Notes under the pieces: generated by a model
The model's database searches: none
Seen by the model: only the letters and a program-made list of their open reading frames with translations
Told to the model about the DNA's origin: nothing
Translations under genes and position numbers: made by a program
Assembly: GCA_021234155.1 (NCBI GenBank)
Contig: JAJEKV010000001.1
Span: 19,670,558 to 19,734,557 of the forward strand
Origin: Isoetes taiwanensis
Taxonomy: Eukaryota > Streptophyta > Lycopodiopsida > Isoetales > Isoetaceae
DNA length: 64,000 nucleotides
Direction of reading: 5' to 3'
Shown here: positions 23,148 through 36,900 of the stretch, piece by piece
How positions within the stretch are numbered: the stretch's first letter is position 1
How the letters are laid out: the number at the start of each line of letters is the position of its first letter

Positions 23148-23504
23148 TTCTATATAACCATTGAGCATTGTTTCTTTTTATGTGATCATCTTCAGCCTGT
23201 TTGGTCTTGGCTGCTTTCTCTTTTTCATGTGACATTGACAAGTCAGCAAGTGCTTCTGGCTATTTATTCGGATACTTGGAATAAGGTGCGGAGTCAAGCA
23301 TTTCATTTGGCATCAGGATGGTTGGTGTGGTCCATCTGGAAGCGCAGAAGATTGTGTATCTTTCAGGGTTTGAATATTCCTCCTGCAGTAGTCCTCCTAG
23401 ACGCACAAGCTAGAATCGCTAAGGCCTATCATTGTTCTTCACTTGCTCCTGCCAAGCGACAGTTGATATTTGAGTCCTATTTAAGTGTGTTGTCTAATGC
23501 ATAG
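23148..23504 (+). pseudogene. LINE reverse-transcriptase C-terminal fragment, copy 2
   Basis: The zf-RVT frame is the same as in copy 1. It is intact to the same stop, with one visible change upstream (an ATC codon becomes ACC). It was copied with the 6-kb unit and has no catalytic region. Confidence 0.6.
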
Positions 23505-26500
23505 GCTGGTGGTTCTATTCAGTGGATCATGATTATCCTCTGAAATTTTATTCCTGCCTCTGCATTTGTATCTGGCTTTTGGCTTGGTGTTTTTATAAAG
23601 TTTGTCGTTCTTCAAAAGAAAAATTCTATATAACTTTTAATATCACTTGGTTTCATCTACAGGTTGCTCAGGTTCCCTACCTAATTGTTGACAGAGTGAA
23701 AACACATCACCACTTTGACATATGGATTGCCTGAAATCTTTAGCTTGAAGTTATGTGGTTCAAGTTGTATGGTTCTTTAACCATCGTTTTAGCACTCCTA
23801 AAGAAGTTATCGTCTTCTCTAAGAAGTCAAAGGTAATTACGAATGTGGTCTTAATTGCTCTTAACAAATTGTGATCTTCCCATGGTGTGATCTCAATCAA
23901 AACTTTTGACCTCTTCATTTATGATGTTTTATATTGGAAATTTATGCATGTACAATAGGTACAACTATTCGGCCAATGTGTGCCCAGAAATATTTTCCTT
24001 TCAATCATTGTTACAGTAACTAGTGTCCTTGCAAGGTTAAATAGTAAAAACAAGGAAATGCCTATATTCATATAAAACATAGGCTATACACAATCAAATT
24101 CTTGCAACAAATTGATGTATACTAATTTTTTATCTATGTAATATCAGTGGGTTTAAAACTCAATTCATCAACTGCAAATATGGTTGAACCTATAGTCAAA
24201 AGCAACCTAAGCAAAAATTTGGTGGCACATTGCAAGTTATTTTTTATCATATACCTATCATCCTTATAATAATAATAAAAAAAAGGTCTTAATTGTGGCA
24301 AATATTTTTTCTACTTCAAAAATGCCATTTCGAAATCCATCTAGACAATAGGATTTGCATCATAAAAAACTATTGTAATGAGGTAGACTGACGGTTGGGC
24401 CGCAAGATAGAGTAGACCGAGATATAACAATGGCGTTGCTGGCTATAGACAATGGCTAGGGTTGACCACTCCATCCGCCCCTCCTGTGCATACTTTGCAG
24501 ACGGGCTAAATCGGGCTCTGACGTGATTATAAACTACCGGATATGTAATCTCATGGCATCACCCATTGAGACTACTTCGGGTTGCATCTCCTCGATCCGA
24601 TGAGGTAGGAGGGGTTGCATCTCCCCATCCCGAGGACTAGTGGCCTCATGGGCGCCCTAGAGAATCGTGGCGACACACAATCTCAACCTGAACTCCCCAA
24701 AACAAAAGCGGACCAACACTGCAACTCTTGAGAGTCAGAGCGACACCATTGACCAAGGAAGTGTCGAACCCATATCCAGCCCACACGAAGTGACCGACTA
24801 TAGGCCTAGCCCCCTATAGGTCCCCAGTAGTCGCGCTCAGCAAGGACCTCCCTCCACTTTGCCACTAGCCTCGTTGTATGGTGCTAAATCACTCCATAGC
24901 CCCCGCACCTTATGGGTTCCTATGCATAGCGCATCTAATAGGAACTAAAGGGGTCTAAACTAGGAGCCATCATCTAAAATTATAGCTACTAGGTCTCTAC
25001 CCTCCTTCTCAATACAATAGGAGCAAACATGATCAACCAACATCATATATCCACATAATCTTCTTTCTTATTTTGGGGGGTTGGGTTTTGTGCCAGTTGC
25101 ATAATAGCATGCGGCGTTCCCATGGTCTTCATGGCCCCTCCCAAGCATCCGGCTTCCCCTCGGGGATCCAACGAGTTGGCGAATTAAATTGCCTGTTTTT
25201 GAACGGGCAAAGATTGAATGATGGAATTTGAATGATGGAATTTAGATGGAAGAAGCATTTTGGTGTAGCTTACTACTTAATTTTTGTGCTTTCGGCTTCG
25301 GCTTTGTTGGGCGCCTCAAGCGAGATCGAATCATCGCCATAATCGGGGCGCACTACCCGGCTTGGAATCTTAAGGCGAAAGTGGAGCTGCGGTGTAAAGC
25401 GATGGCAAAACCCAAGAATCTTGCAATCAAGCTGGGCCGGATCTTGCATAAAACTGAGTTACTGAATTTATTTCTCAGGTTTCCAGCATAAAACCTTTGT
25501 AGCCGAGGAAGGAGCTGGGCATATTGACGCTGGAGGCTTGCTGCATTCTGGCAGGTGTGTGTTTTTTATGTAATGGTAAGTTCATGTCCGGTTTTACAGT
25601 ACATTTTTTAACAGGTTGGAGATACCTCTTTAGCCGAGGTGGAACGAGCTGGGCGCCAGCAGGCTTAGTGCACTCTGATTGATCAAGCAGGTGGGTTTAT
25701 TTTTGTATCAGGGTCGATGCAGCTTGATAATGGATGCCATTGCAAATATCTTACACCTAACCAACTTCCAAAATGGCTGCCTATCAAGTATAACCAAGTT
25801 TTTTTTCTGCTCGAAGTCCACCTATCCATGTGCCTTCGAAAGTGCCAAGGCCCCTAATAGATGCTTCTGTAAGTTGGATATAAGTTTGTGCAGTCCAAGT
25901 TTAAAGCCATATTTGATACTAGCACAACATTTATTTACTTGCCCTCTGCTGTTTATAGTTCTGTTACCACTTATGTGAGTTTAATTTCAATTTTGATCTT
26001 CTGAAAACGTGTGCTTGAGACTTTGTTGTTTGCTGGGAACCATGCTTATGGACTATAGATTTCTATTTGCAGTTCAATAAGCAAATTCAGCTCCAGTGTG
26101 TTGAAGTTCAAAGTTTTCAGAAGTTTACAAATATTGTTACAGTGTGCAGTAAGTATCGGCTTATAAATATTGTTCAAAAGATTTTGCCCCATGTCTGATT
26201 TGGTCTGCGGATCATGTGAATGCATGAAGTTAGAGCTCAAACATGATTTATACTAGAAGTAGTTTCTAATTTTGGTTGAAGCACAAAGAATGCGCTCTAA
26301 AAGCTTGGTTTTTATCTATCAGGTCAAGTAGAATCAGCGTGCCTTTTCTGGTATTGAACTTCAGTGGGGGAGCCAGTTTCGCATCCTATATCTGATAGGT
26401 ACAATTGCAGGGTTTCCATATGTTGCCCCATGTCTGATTTTAATCATGGATCATGTGAATGCATGAAGTTAGAGCTCAAACATGATTTATACTAGAAGTA

Positions 26501-26819
26501 GTTTCTAATTTTGGTTGAAGCACAAAGAATGCGCTCTAAAAGCTTGGTTTCTGCTATCAGGTCAAGCACAATCAGCGTGCCTTTTCTGGTATTGAACTTC
26601 AGTGGGGGAGCCAATTTCGCATCCTATATCTGATAGGTACAATTGCGGTGGTTTCCATATGTTAGTTCCCCCGTCAAAGTTCTTTAGGTCTCACTTTGAC
26701 TTTACTTGGATCAAGAATTACACTTTCTCAGGTCATCCATAAGCTCGATTGTTTTACGTTTTCTCATCGTCAATGATTACTTCTAATTTTTCAACAACAT
26801 ACACAACAAGAGAATGGTC

Positions 26820-27250
26820 ATTTAGCGGCGTGGGCTTGCGGCGTTCTCGCGACGTGGACGCCGCGAATTTATACGCGACCATACGACGCCACGCAGCGCC
26901 ACGTCGCAGAATGTCGCATGCGACGTCTTCGCGACGTCGACACTCGTGGACGGCGGACTACATCACGCCCGGTGGATGTCACGACGCCAAGTGGGCGGCC
27001 TAATTGCCACATTTTACAACGCCACGCCGCATCGACGCCGCCGGCCACTTGGTCTATCCGCCACCAGGGTAGGCGTGGGCGGGACAACGTGTCACGCCAG
27101 TGGATGTCTGCGATGTGACGCCGCATCTGCGGCGTGGACGCGACATTACGTAGCGGATGACACGTCGATGCGTATTTGCCGCGTGTGGCACGCCAAGTCG
27201 TAGGTGACTGGGCGGTGGCGCGATTAATACGCCGTGCGGACGTATACATC
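26820..27250. repeat. CGACGT block, copy 2, degraded
   Basis: This block corresponds to 20,660-21,090, but only about three GCGACGT sites survive. Many have become GCGACGC, GCGGCGT or GACGCC. The perfect 16-bp palindromes are lost. Confidence 0.75.
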
Positions 27251-27285
27251 GATGTCAAAAACTCATTTCTTAGTTGGGTGAACAT

Positions 27286-27408
27286 GTGGTCTTCTACGCC
27301 ACGGAACTTGCTCCCCTGTGGCAATGTCGACGCCCATTGGCAGAGACCTAATCGCGGTTCCCGGGAGAGGAGATCGCCGTCCGTCCCCCTGTTTGGGGAG
27401 AGGAAATT
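27286..27408 (+). repeat. Satellite sliver at end of 6-kb copy 2
   Basis: The satellite fragment is the same as at 21,131-21,254, with small changes such as GACGCCC for GACGTCC. It ends at the junction with copy 3. Confidence 0.8.
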
Positions 27409-27789
27409 TTTCTCAATCATCTTATCCGCCATTAAACTTCTTCAAGCCTTAAAGGGAAACAAGACATATAAAAAACACAATTGTATTCCATAGATTCAAC
27501 ATACAATTCATATGTTAAAGTATAAATTTAGACATTTGGGAAAATGCATATAGTTCTCAACCATCTAAAGTAGAATGCACACAAAACTACTACCAATGCT
27601 AACTACACCGACTTATCTCACCTTTTTAGGTTTTTTGTTAGGCATCGTTGCTATATGTACATAAAGACATACCTCCTTATGCTCTTTTTGCTTTAGCATG
27701 CATTTAGTCATAACAAATCTTTAATAAGTTTGCATATGTGAGAAAAGACATCATGTCTATAAAGACAACGCATCGCTGATAGGTTCTTA

Positions 27790-27825
27790 ATGTTTACTCT
27801 TCCAACGCAAGGGCACCATTACTAG
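27790..27825 (+). mobile_element. Helitron 3' terminus, copy 3, hairpin disrupted
   Basis: The CTAG (27,822-27,825) and preceding GGGCACCATTA are kept, but the left stem arm reads ACTCTTCC in place of GCCCAGC, so no hairpin forms. In copies 1 and 2 this position is a CAGC/GCTG context, so the change may be a consensus error. Confidence 0.6.
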
Positions 27826-28424
27826 TTTACTATTAGGGTTTTAGGCTAAGGAGTTTAGCCATTGATTATTTTTTAATCAATCTTGGGCGTTGAATTATGC
27901 AAGAGTTTTTCTTAGCTAAATAAAATGTTTTGCAAATATACATATTGCCTCGCTAAGATCACACTTCCATAACAAAATGTGATGCTAGTCCTTAATGGGC
28001 TTTGACATTAACATTTACATGGATAATTGCGTGATCATTAATCCTTTAAAAAGCCTAGATTTGAAAAGACCCCTTAAAAATTGTTCGCCCTCGATGAGGA
28101 ATCGCAAATGATTCCGGATCAGATATTTGAAGCCTTAATATTGCCAAATGATTTGCTTTACTTTCAATTGTTATATGTGATCTTTGAAAACTATATGGTG
28201 TCTCAAATGAATTTGTATAAAGTTTTACTATCTTAATGTTATACTTCATTTTATTGTGCATAAAACACAATGTCCTGGATATGCTCATATCACAAACCGT
28301 AGCATTTGAAGGCCGGGGTTCACTCTACTTTTGCCGCCTTCTCAATGGAATTAGTCTAACATATTCCATTGTTTTGCTCCTAAGAACCCCGTGTGATTCT
28401 GACAAAGTGCTTTACTATTTGAGA

Positions 28425-28455
28425 TATATATGGACTTGAGGAAAGTCCATATATA
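28425..28455. repeat. 13-bp-stem hairpin, copy 3
   Basis: The stem is perfect and identical to copies 1 and 2, although neighbouring sequence is altered. Confidence 0.75.
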
Positions 28456-29291
28456 ATGAAATTTTTGCTTATTAGCTCATTGATATATTGGTGAGTTATT
28501 TTGTAGACGTTCGAGCTCCCCCGTGATTTCATATATTCTAAAATCTTAGGCAAAGCCGCATAAAGGTTCGATATCCCTCAAAACCTTAGGTGAAATCATG
28601 TTTCATATTTCAAAATCATAGGGCCCCAATCATAAATGGTTATAAACGTAAACGAGAGGTGCTCACAGCCCCAACATACCATCCGGGTCGTAGGATCGGC
28701 ATAAATCGACGACCGTGGTAGTCCAGGTGCACCTCGCTTAGAGAATATGTAGCAAAAAGTGTACGTTTAGGTATTCGTGAGTTGACCAATTCATCATTTA
28801 GGTAAGGCAAACCAACAGGCGGTTGGGTAATCAGTTATTTAGGAATGGATGCATAGGAGCCTTTGGTATCATCCCTAAAGGAAGTTATTGAGAAACATTT
28901 CATTGTTTGGCAGGATTTTCAAACCAAAGATACAATCTACTTGCACTTTATAAGATTTCAATAGAAAATTGATAGGTATATTAACTAGACCTTAATTGAT
29001 CTAGCAAGTCCAAAATGGAAATTTTAAATGTGGAACTAAATATCAAGCATAAGCACATCTCGATGACATAAGCAGCCGAATTGAAGGGTTAGTCAAGTTA
29101 CACATCCATCGAGGGAAGAACCGACTCAAACTTAAATGCTATTATGCTCCCTCAAAGACAATATTTTGAACAATAATTGACAGGATTAGATTTCACAATT
29201 AGTTGCTATCTCAATACAAATGGTCCATGTTGTAAAGAGGCTAATGGCTAGAGGAAAGAATATCATATGTTCAAGAATTGGTGTCATAATT

Positions 29292-29649
29292 TGAATATAA
29301 CCATTGAGCATCACCCCTTTTTTATGTGATCATCTTCACTGCTTTTGGTCTTGGTCGTGTTTTTCATGTGACATTGACAAGTCTTGCTAAAGTCGTTTCC
29401 GCTATTTATTCGGATACTTGGAATAAGGTGCGGAGTCAAGCATTTCATTTGGCATCAGGATGGTTGGTGTGGTCCATCCGAAGCGCAGAAGATTGCGGTA
29501 TCTTTCGTGGTTTGAATATTCCTCCTGCAAAGAGTCCTCCACTCCGACAAGCTAGAATCGCTAAGGCCATCATTGTTCTTCGGTGTCCCCGCCAAGCTAA
29601 AGCTACTTTGATATTTGAGTCCTATTGGGGGAGCCAAGACTTGGTCTAA
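29292..29649 (+). pseudogene. LINE C-terminal fragment, copy 3, frameshifted
   Basis: The zf-RVT segment is recognisable (LASGWLVWSI at about 29,449-29,478), but indels break the frame on both sides. The frameshifts sit at CTG/CAG positions of copies 1 and 2. Confidence 0.55.
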
Positions 29650-32600
29650 TGCATAGGACCGGTGGTTCTATTCAGGGATCATGATTATCCTCTAAAATTT
29701 TATTCCCCTCCTCCCGATTTGTATCCGCTTTTTGGCTTGGTGTTTTTATAAAGTTTGTCGCTCTTCAAAAAAGAAAAATTCTATATAACTTTTAATATCA
29801 CTTGGTTTCATCTACAGGTTGCTCAAAGTTCCCTACCTAATTGAAATCAAAGAGTGAAACACATCACCACTTTGACATATGGATTGGGTTCAAATCTTTA
29901 GCTTGAAGTTATGTGGTTCAAGTTGTATGGTTCTTTAACCATCGCTTTAGCACTCCTAAAGAAGTTATCGCCTTCTAAGAAGTCAAAGGTAATTACGAAT
30001 GTGGTCTTAATTGCTTTTAACAAATTGTGATCTTCCCATGGTGTGATCTCAATCAAAACTTTTGACCTCTTCATTTATGATGTTTTATATTGGAAATTTA
30101 TGCATGTACAATAGGTACAACTATTCGGCCAATGTGTGCCCAGAAATATTTTCCTTTCAATCATTGTTACAGTAACTAGTGTCCTTGCAAGGTTAAATAG
30201 TAAAAACAAGGAAATGCCTATATTCATATAAACATAGGCTATACACAATCAAATTCTTGCAACAAATTGATGTATACTAATTTTTTATCTATGTAATATC
30301 AGTGGGTTTAAAACTCAATTCATCAACTGCAAATATGGTTGAACCTATAGTCAAAAGCAACCTAAGCAAAAATTTGGTGGCACATTGCAAGTTATTTTTT
30401 ATCATATACCTATCATCCTTATAATAATAATAAAAAAAAGGTCTTAATTGTGGCAAAATATTTTTCTACTTCAAAAATGCCATTTCGAAATCCATCTAGA
30501 CAATAGGATTTGCATCATAAAAAACTATTGTAATGAGGTAGACTGACGGTTGGGCCGCAAGATAGAGTAGACCGAGATATAACAATGGCGCTTTTGGGCT
30601 ATAGACAATGGCTAGGGGTTGACCACTCCATCCCTCCCCGCATACTTTGCGTGCATCGGCTAAATCGGCCTCGACGGGATTATAAACTACCGGATATGTA
30701 ATCTCATGGCATCACCCATTGAGACTACTGCTGGTTGCATCTCCTCGATCCGATGAGGTAGGAGGGGTTGCATCTCCCCATCCCGGGACTAGTGGCCTCA
30801 TGGGCGCTGCTAGAGAATCGATTTATGCACACACAATCTCAACCGAACTCCCCAAAACAAAAAGCCGACCGACACCGCAACTCTTGAGAGTCGAGCGACA
30901 CCATTGACCAAGGAAGTGTCGAACCCATATCCAAACCCTTCCACACGGCGACCGGGACTATAGGCCTAGCCCCCTATAGGTCCCCTCAGAGTCGCCAGTG
31001 CCGCCAAGGACAGCCCTCCACTTTGCCACTAGCCTTGTATGGTGCTAAATCACCCATAGCCCCTCAAGACCTTATGGGTTCCTATGCATAGGCCGTGATC
31101 TAATAGGAACTAAGGGGTCTAAACTAGGAGCCATCATCTAAATTATAGCTACCAGGTCTCTACCCTCATTCTCAATACAATAGGAGCAAAACATGATCAA
31201 CCAACATCATATATCCACATAATCTTCTTTCTTATTTTGGGAGGGGGGGTTTTGCCACCAGCATGTAACGCCGCAAGATGCGGGCGCTCCCATGGTCTGG
31301 CCCCTCCCAAGATCCAAATTTTCCCTGATCCAACGAAGTTAGAAATTAAATTGCCTCGCTTTTTGAACAAAGCCCGGCAAAGATTGAATGATGGAATTTG
31401 AATGATGGAATTTAGATGGAAGAAGCATTTCTGTAGCTTACTACTTAATTTTGTGCTCACCGCTTTGTTGGAGCCACAAGCGCATCCCACATCGCCATAC
31501 TAGGAGCGCACTACCCGGGTTTGGAATCTTAAGGCGAGGAGTGGAGCGGTGTAAAGCGGATGGCAAAACCCAAGAATCTTGCAACTCCCAATGGATCTTG
31601 CATAAAACCGAAGTTATCAATTTATTTCTCGTGTTTCAAAGATAAAACCTTTTGTAGCCGAGGAAGGAGTCGGGCATATTGACGCCGGAGGCTTGTCCCT
31701 TCGGGTGTGTGTTTTTATGTAATGGTAAGTTCATGTCCGGGTTTTACAAGACATTTTTAACAAGTTGGAGATACCTTTTAGCCGAGGTGGAACGAAATGG
31801 GCAAAGCAGTTTTAGTGCACTCTCGATTGATCAAGGGTGGGTTTATTTTTTGTATCGTGGTCGATGCAGCCTTTGATAATGGATGCCATTGCAAAATATC
31901 TTACACCTAACCAACTTCCAAAATGGTCGCTCTATCAAGTATAACCAAGTTTTTTTTTGTCAAGTCCACCTATCCATGTGCCTCTAAAGTGCCAAGGCCC
32001 CTAATAGATGCTTCTCAGAAGTTGGATATAAGTTTGTGCACCCAAGTTTAAAGCCATATTTGATACTAGCACAACATTTATTTATTTGCCCCCTCATTGC
32101 TTATAGTTCTCATACCACTTCTTATGTGAGTTTAATTTCAATTTTGATCTTCCTCAAAAACGGTGCTTGAGACTTTGTTGTTTGTTGGAACCATGCTTAT
32201 GGACTATAGATTTCTATTTGCGCTCAATAAGCAAATTCAGCTCCAAAGCAGGTGTTGAAGTTCAAAGGCGAATGAAGTTTACAAATATTGTTACAAGCAG
32301 GCAAAGTATCTGGCTTTTATAAATATTGTTCAAAAGATTTTGCCCCATGTCCGATTTGGTCTCAGGGATCATGTGAATGCATGAAGTTAGAGCTCAAACA
32401 TGATTTATACTAGAAGTAGTTTCTAATTTTGGTTGAAGCACAAAGAACGCGCCTAAAAGCTTGGTTTTTATCTATCAGTCAAGGTAATCAGCCAGGCCTT
32501 TTCTCGGGTATTTGGGGAGGGGAGCCAAGCCAGATCCTATATCCGAGCAGGTACAATTGCGAGTGTTTCCATATGTTGCCCCATGTCCGATTTAATCATG

Positions 32601-32959
32601 GATCATGTGAATGCATGAAGTTAGAGCTCAAACATGATTTATACTAGAAGTAGTTTCTAATTTTGGTTGAAGCACAAAGAATGCTTCTAAAAGCTTGATT
32701 CTGCTATCGTGTCAAGCACAAACGGGCCGCTTTTCTCGGTATTGAACTTTCTGGGGAGCCATTCTCGCGATCCTATATCCGATAGGTACAAGAAAATGGT
32801 TTCCAAGCTGCCCCATGTCAAAGTTCTTTAGGTCTCACTTTGACTTTACTTGATCAAGAATTACACGGCGGTCATCCATAAGCTCGATTGTTTTACGCTT
32901 TTCATCGCCAATGATTACTTCTAATTTTTTCAACAACATACACAACAAGAGAATGGTCA

Positions 32960-33390
32960 TTTAGCGACGCGGCTTGTGACGCCTTCTCGCGACGCGGACG
33001 CCGCGAATTTTACGTGACGGACTAATGCCACGGGCACGCCACCGCAAGCAGAATGTCGATGCGACGCAGATCGCTCGCCCGACACTCGTGGACTGGGCAG
33101 ACCGCCACGCCAGTGTGGATGTCGGCCATGGGAGAACTTGCTGCCACATTTATGACGCCGCCACGCCGCATGCGACGCCGGCCACTTGGTCTATCCACGG
33201 GTGGGATCGGATCGGGCCGCTGGACGCTGGTGTGTCACGCCAGTGGATGGCGATGTGACGCCGCATGCCACGCGGACGCGGACATTACGTAACCGGATGA
33301 CACCAAAAGACATTTTTGCCACGCCCGCCAAGTCGTGAGGTGACCGGCAGGATCATGGACAAATAATCGCGGTGTAATATATACATCGAT
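32960..33390. repeat. CGACGT block, copy 3, heavily altered
   Basis: The order of phrases matches copies 1 and 2, but almost every CGACGT is changed to CGACGC or similar, and several short indels are present. Confidence 0.7.
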
Positions 33391-33423
33391 GTCAAAACTC
33401 ATTTCTTAGTTGGGTGAACATGT

Positions 33424-33960
33424 GTGGTCTTCAACCCATTTTAACTTGCTCCCTGTGGCAATGTCGACGCCCATTGGCGAGACGTAATCGCGGCCCGGAG
33501 GGAGATCCCGGTCCGGCCCGAGGGGCCTTTGGGAGGGAAATTCGGGGCAAGCAGCTCAAGGGATTTTAGGGTCCATGGCTCGCTTCAACACCCCCACTCC
33601 ACATCAAGTCACGCCAAGCAAGGTCCCTAAATCCGGACAAGGAGAGGGCCTCCAAAACATAAACCCCGTGGGCTGCTGTGTTCTAGAAGGGGTTTGCATT
33701 TTGGGGCCAAGACTTGGTCTGTTGCACCTGGAACCCGGGCCGAGAAGCCGCAAATGAGAATACGGAGCAAGGGGGAACTGACGGAGCGGAGTTTGGGCCT
33801 GTCCTCCTCCCGATGTGGCAAGTAGAAGCCGGGGGGCTTTGCATGGCAAGACATTCACAAATTTAATTAATGCATTGTACTAAAATAAATTCTGATTTTT
33901 GCCACCGGATTCCTAATTCATCTCCAAAGACACAACCCAATTTTCAAATTTTCTGAGAAG
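33424..33960 (+). repeat. Boundary partial monomer of the satellite
   Basis: The first, partial monomer starts at GTGGTCTTC, the same point where the slivers at 21,131 and 27,286 start. It is more diverged than the monomers behind it in its first 120 bp, as array-edge units commonly are. Confidence 0.75.
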
Positions 33961-36900
33961 GTCTAGGTCAAAGGGTTAGCATTAAAACGGCGGGGCAGCC
34001 CGCTGTAGGGCAACCGAGCCGCACCCTTCCCCAAGTCAAACGAGACCAGACCTTGCAGGATCCCTCACAAGAGGGGAGAGTCCGGACCCCAAGAGGCGGG
34101 ATCCAAAAGTTCCCCGAGGCAGCCCTTCCTCGGGGGCAGCCCCCTGGGGCTGACGCTTAATGACCACCCTCCCGAGCCCGATTCCCCTATCCGACCGCTG
34201 ATCCTCCTGGCCAGGGCCCCTCTTCGAAGGCCCAAAAGATTCCAGATCGTCCGGGGAGAACTTGTCAAACCATGGGGCCCCGAGGTCTGGCCTTGTATAA
34301 ACCGCAATGTTTTGTCATTCGACACCGGGAGGTCGGGAATGGCAAATCGACCGCCAAATCGTCCGAATGGCGTAAATTAGCCTAGGGAGCAAGTTACAAG
34401 GTCGGTTTTGCAAAAGAAAGAAACACTCACGCCTCCACGATTAAAGATCCCGCATCCACATCCTAGGCCAATTGACTACGAAAGTGTGATGGAAGTGAGC
34501 TACTTTGGCGCTTCTTGGAGGTCGGGTGGTCTTCGCCACGAACTTGGTCCCCGTGGCAATGTCGACGTTTCGAGTCCATTGGCGTGAGCCAAATCCGCGA
34601 TTCCCGAGAGGGGAGGTTGCCTGGCCCGGCCCCTGTGGCCTTGGGGAGAGGAAATTCCGTGGCAAGCAGCCTTCCGGGATTTTAGGGTCCCCGCTCAAGG
34701 CCAACACCCCCACTCCACGCCAAGTCACGCGCAAGGTCCCGCCGACCGACAAGGAGAGGGCCTCCCAAACGTAAAACCCCGTGGGTTGCCGTGTTCTAGA
34801 AGGGTTTGCATTTTGGGGCCAAGACTTGGTCTGCTACACTTGGGACCCGGCCGAGAAGCCGCAGCCGAGAATACGGAGCAAGGGGAACTGACGGAGCGGA
34901 GTTTGGGCCTGTCCTCCTCCCGATGTGGCAAGTAGAAGTCAAGAGGGGGGGGCTTTTGCTGGCAAGACATTCACAAATTCGCAATTAATGCATTGTAATA
35001 AAATAAATTCTGATTTTTGCCACTGGATTCCTAATTCATCTCCAAGCACACCCCCCCAATTTTCAAATTTTCTGGAGAAGGTCTAGGTCAAAGGGTTAGC
35101 ATTAGAACGGGTCGGGCAGCCCGCTGTGGCAACCGAAGCCGGCACCCTTCCCCAAGTCAAACGAGACCAGGACCTTGCGTGTGGATCCTCACAAGAGGGG
35201 AGAGTCCTGACCCCAAGAGGCGGATCCAAAAAAAGTTCCCGAGGCAGCTCTTCCTCGGCAGCAAGCCCCCGGGGGCTGACGCTTAATGACCACCTCCCTG
35301 AGCCCGGTTCCCCTATCCGACCGCTGATCCTCCGGCCAGGGGCCCCTCTTCGAAGGCCCAAAAGATTCCAGATCGGTCCCGAGAACTTGTCAAACCGCTG
35401 GGCGCCCCGAGGTCGGTCTTGTATAAACCGGCAGTAGTGTTTTGTCATTCGGGCACGGGGAGGCTCCTGAATGGCAAATCGAATTCGCCAAATCGTCCGG
35501 AATGGCGTAAATTAGCCTAGGGAGCAAGTTACAAGGTCGGTTTTGCAAAAGAAAGAAACACTCACGCCCTCCACGGCAGTATCCCGCACCCACATCCTAG
35601 GCCAATTGACTACGAGTGTGATGGAAGTGAGCTACTTTGGCGCTTCTTGGAGGTCGGGTGGTCTTCTGGCCACGGAACTTGGTCCCCAGGGCAATGTCGA
35701 CGTTTTGAGTCCATTGGCAGAGCCAAATCTTGATTCGGGAGGGAGGTTGCCCGCCCGGCCCCCGTGGCCTTGGGGAGAGGAAATTCGGGCAAGGCAGCCC
35801 GGGGATTTTAGGGTCCCCGCTCTGGCGTCAACACCCCCACTCCACGTCAAGTCACGGCGCAAGGTCCCGGCCGAATCTGACAAGGAGAGGGCCTCCGAAA
35901 CGTAAACCCTGTGGGTTGCCAGGTTCTAGAAGGGTTTGCATTTTGGGGGCCAAGACTTGGTCTGTTGCACTTGGGACCTGGCCGAGAAGCTGCAGCGGAG
36001 AATACGGAGCAAGGGGAACTGACGGAGCGGAGTTTGGGCCTGTCCTCCTCCCGATGTGGCAAGTAGAAGTCGGGGGGCGCTTTTGCAGTGGCAAGACATT
36101 CACAAATTCGCAATTAATGCATTGTACGAAAATAAATTCTGATTTTTTGCCAGCTGGATTCCTAATTCATCTCCAGCACACAGCCCAATTTTCGAAATTT
36201 TCGGAGAAGGTCTAGGTCAAAGGGTTAGCATTAGAACGGTCGGGGCAGCCCGCTTGTGGCAACCGAGCTGGCACCCTTCCCCAAGTCAAACGAGACCAGA
36301 CCTTTGGCAGGGATCCTCACAAGAGGGGAGAGTCCGACCCCAAGAGGCGGGATCCAAAAGTTCCCGAGGCAGCCCTTCCCCGGCAGCTGGCCCCCGGGGT
36401 CGTGACGCTAATGACCACCTCCCGAGCCCGGGTTCCCCTATCCGACCGCTGATCCTCCGGCCAGGGGCCCCTTCGAAGGCCCAAAAGATTCCAGACGGCC
36501 GGGAGAACTTGTCAAACCGCTGGGCGCCCCGAGGTCTGGCCTTGTATAAACCGCAGTTGTTTTGTCATTCGGGCACCGGGAGGCTCCGGAATGGCAAATC
36601 GACCGCCAAATCGTCCGAATGGCTAAATTACCCTAGGGAGCAAGTTACAAGGTCGGTTTTGCAAAAGAAAGAAAACACTCACGCCCTCCACAACAAGATC
36701 CCGCATCCACATCCTAGGCCAATTGACTACGAAAGTGTGATGGAAGTGAGCTACTTTGGCGCTTCTTGAGGTCGGGTGGTCTTCTGGCCACGGAACTTGG
36801 TCCCCTGTGGCAATGTCGACGTTTCGAGTCCATTGGCAGAGCCAAATCGCGATTCCCGAGGGGAGGTTGCCCGCCTGCCCCGGCCCCTGTGGCCTTGGGG

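Larger units (their letters stand above)
21252..27405 (+). repeat. 6.15-kb tandem unit, copy 2
   Basis: This is the second copy, with the same internal order as copy 1. Its left half is nearly identical to copy 1. From about 25.1 kb, and strongly from 26.8 kb, it shows clustered small changes. In the CGACGT block most CGACGT sites have become CGACGC or CGGCGT. Confidence 0.9.
27406..33540 (+). repeat. 6.14-kb tandem unit, copy 3
   Basis: The third copy flows directly into the satellite array at its right end, so it marks the original satellite boundary. Noise is patchy. About 29,990-30,590 is almost identical to copy 2, while other parts carry frequent small indels and CTG-to-CCG or CGT-to-CGC changes. 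Confidence 0.9.
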
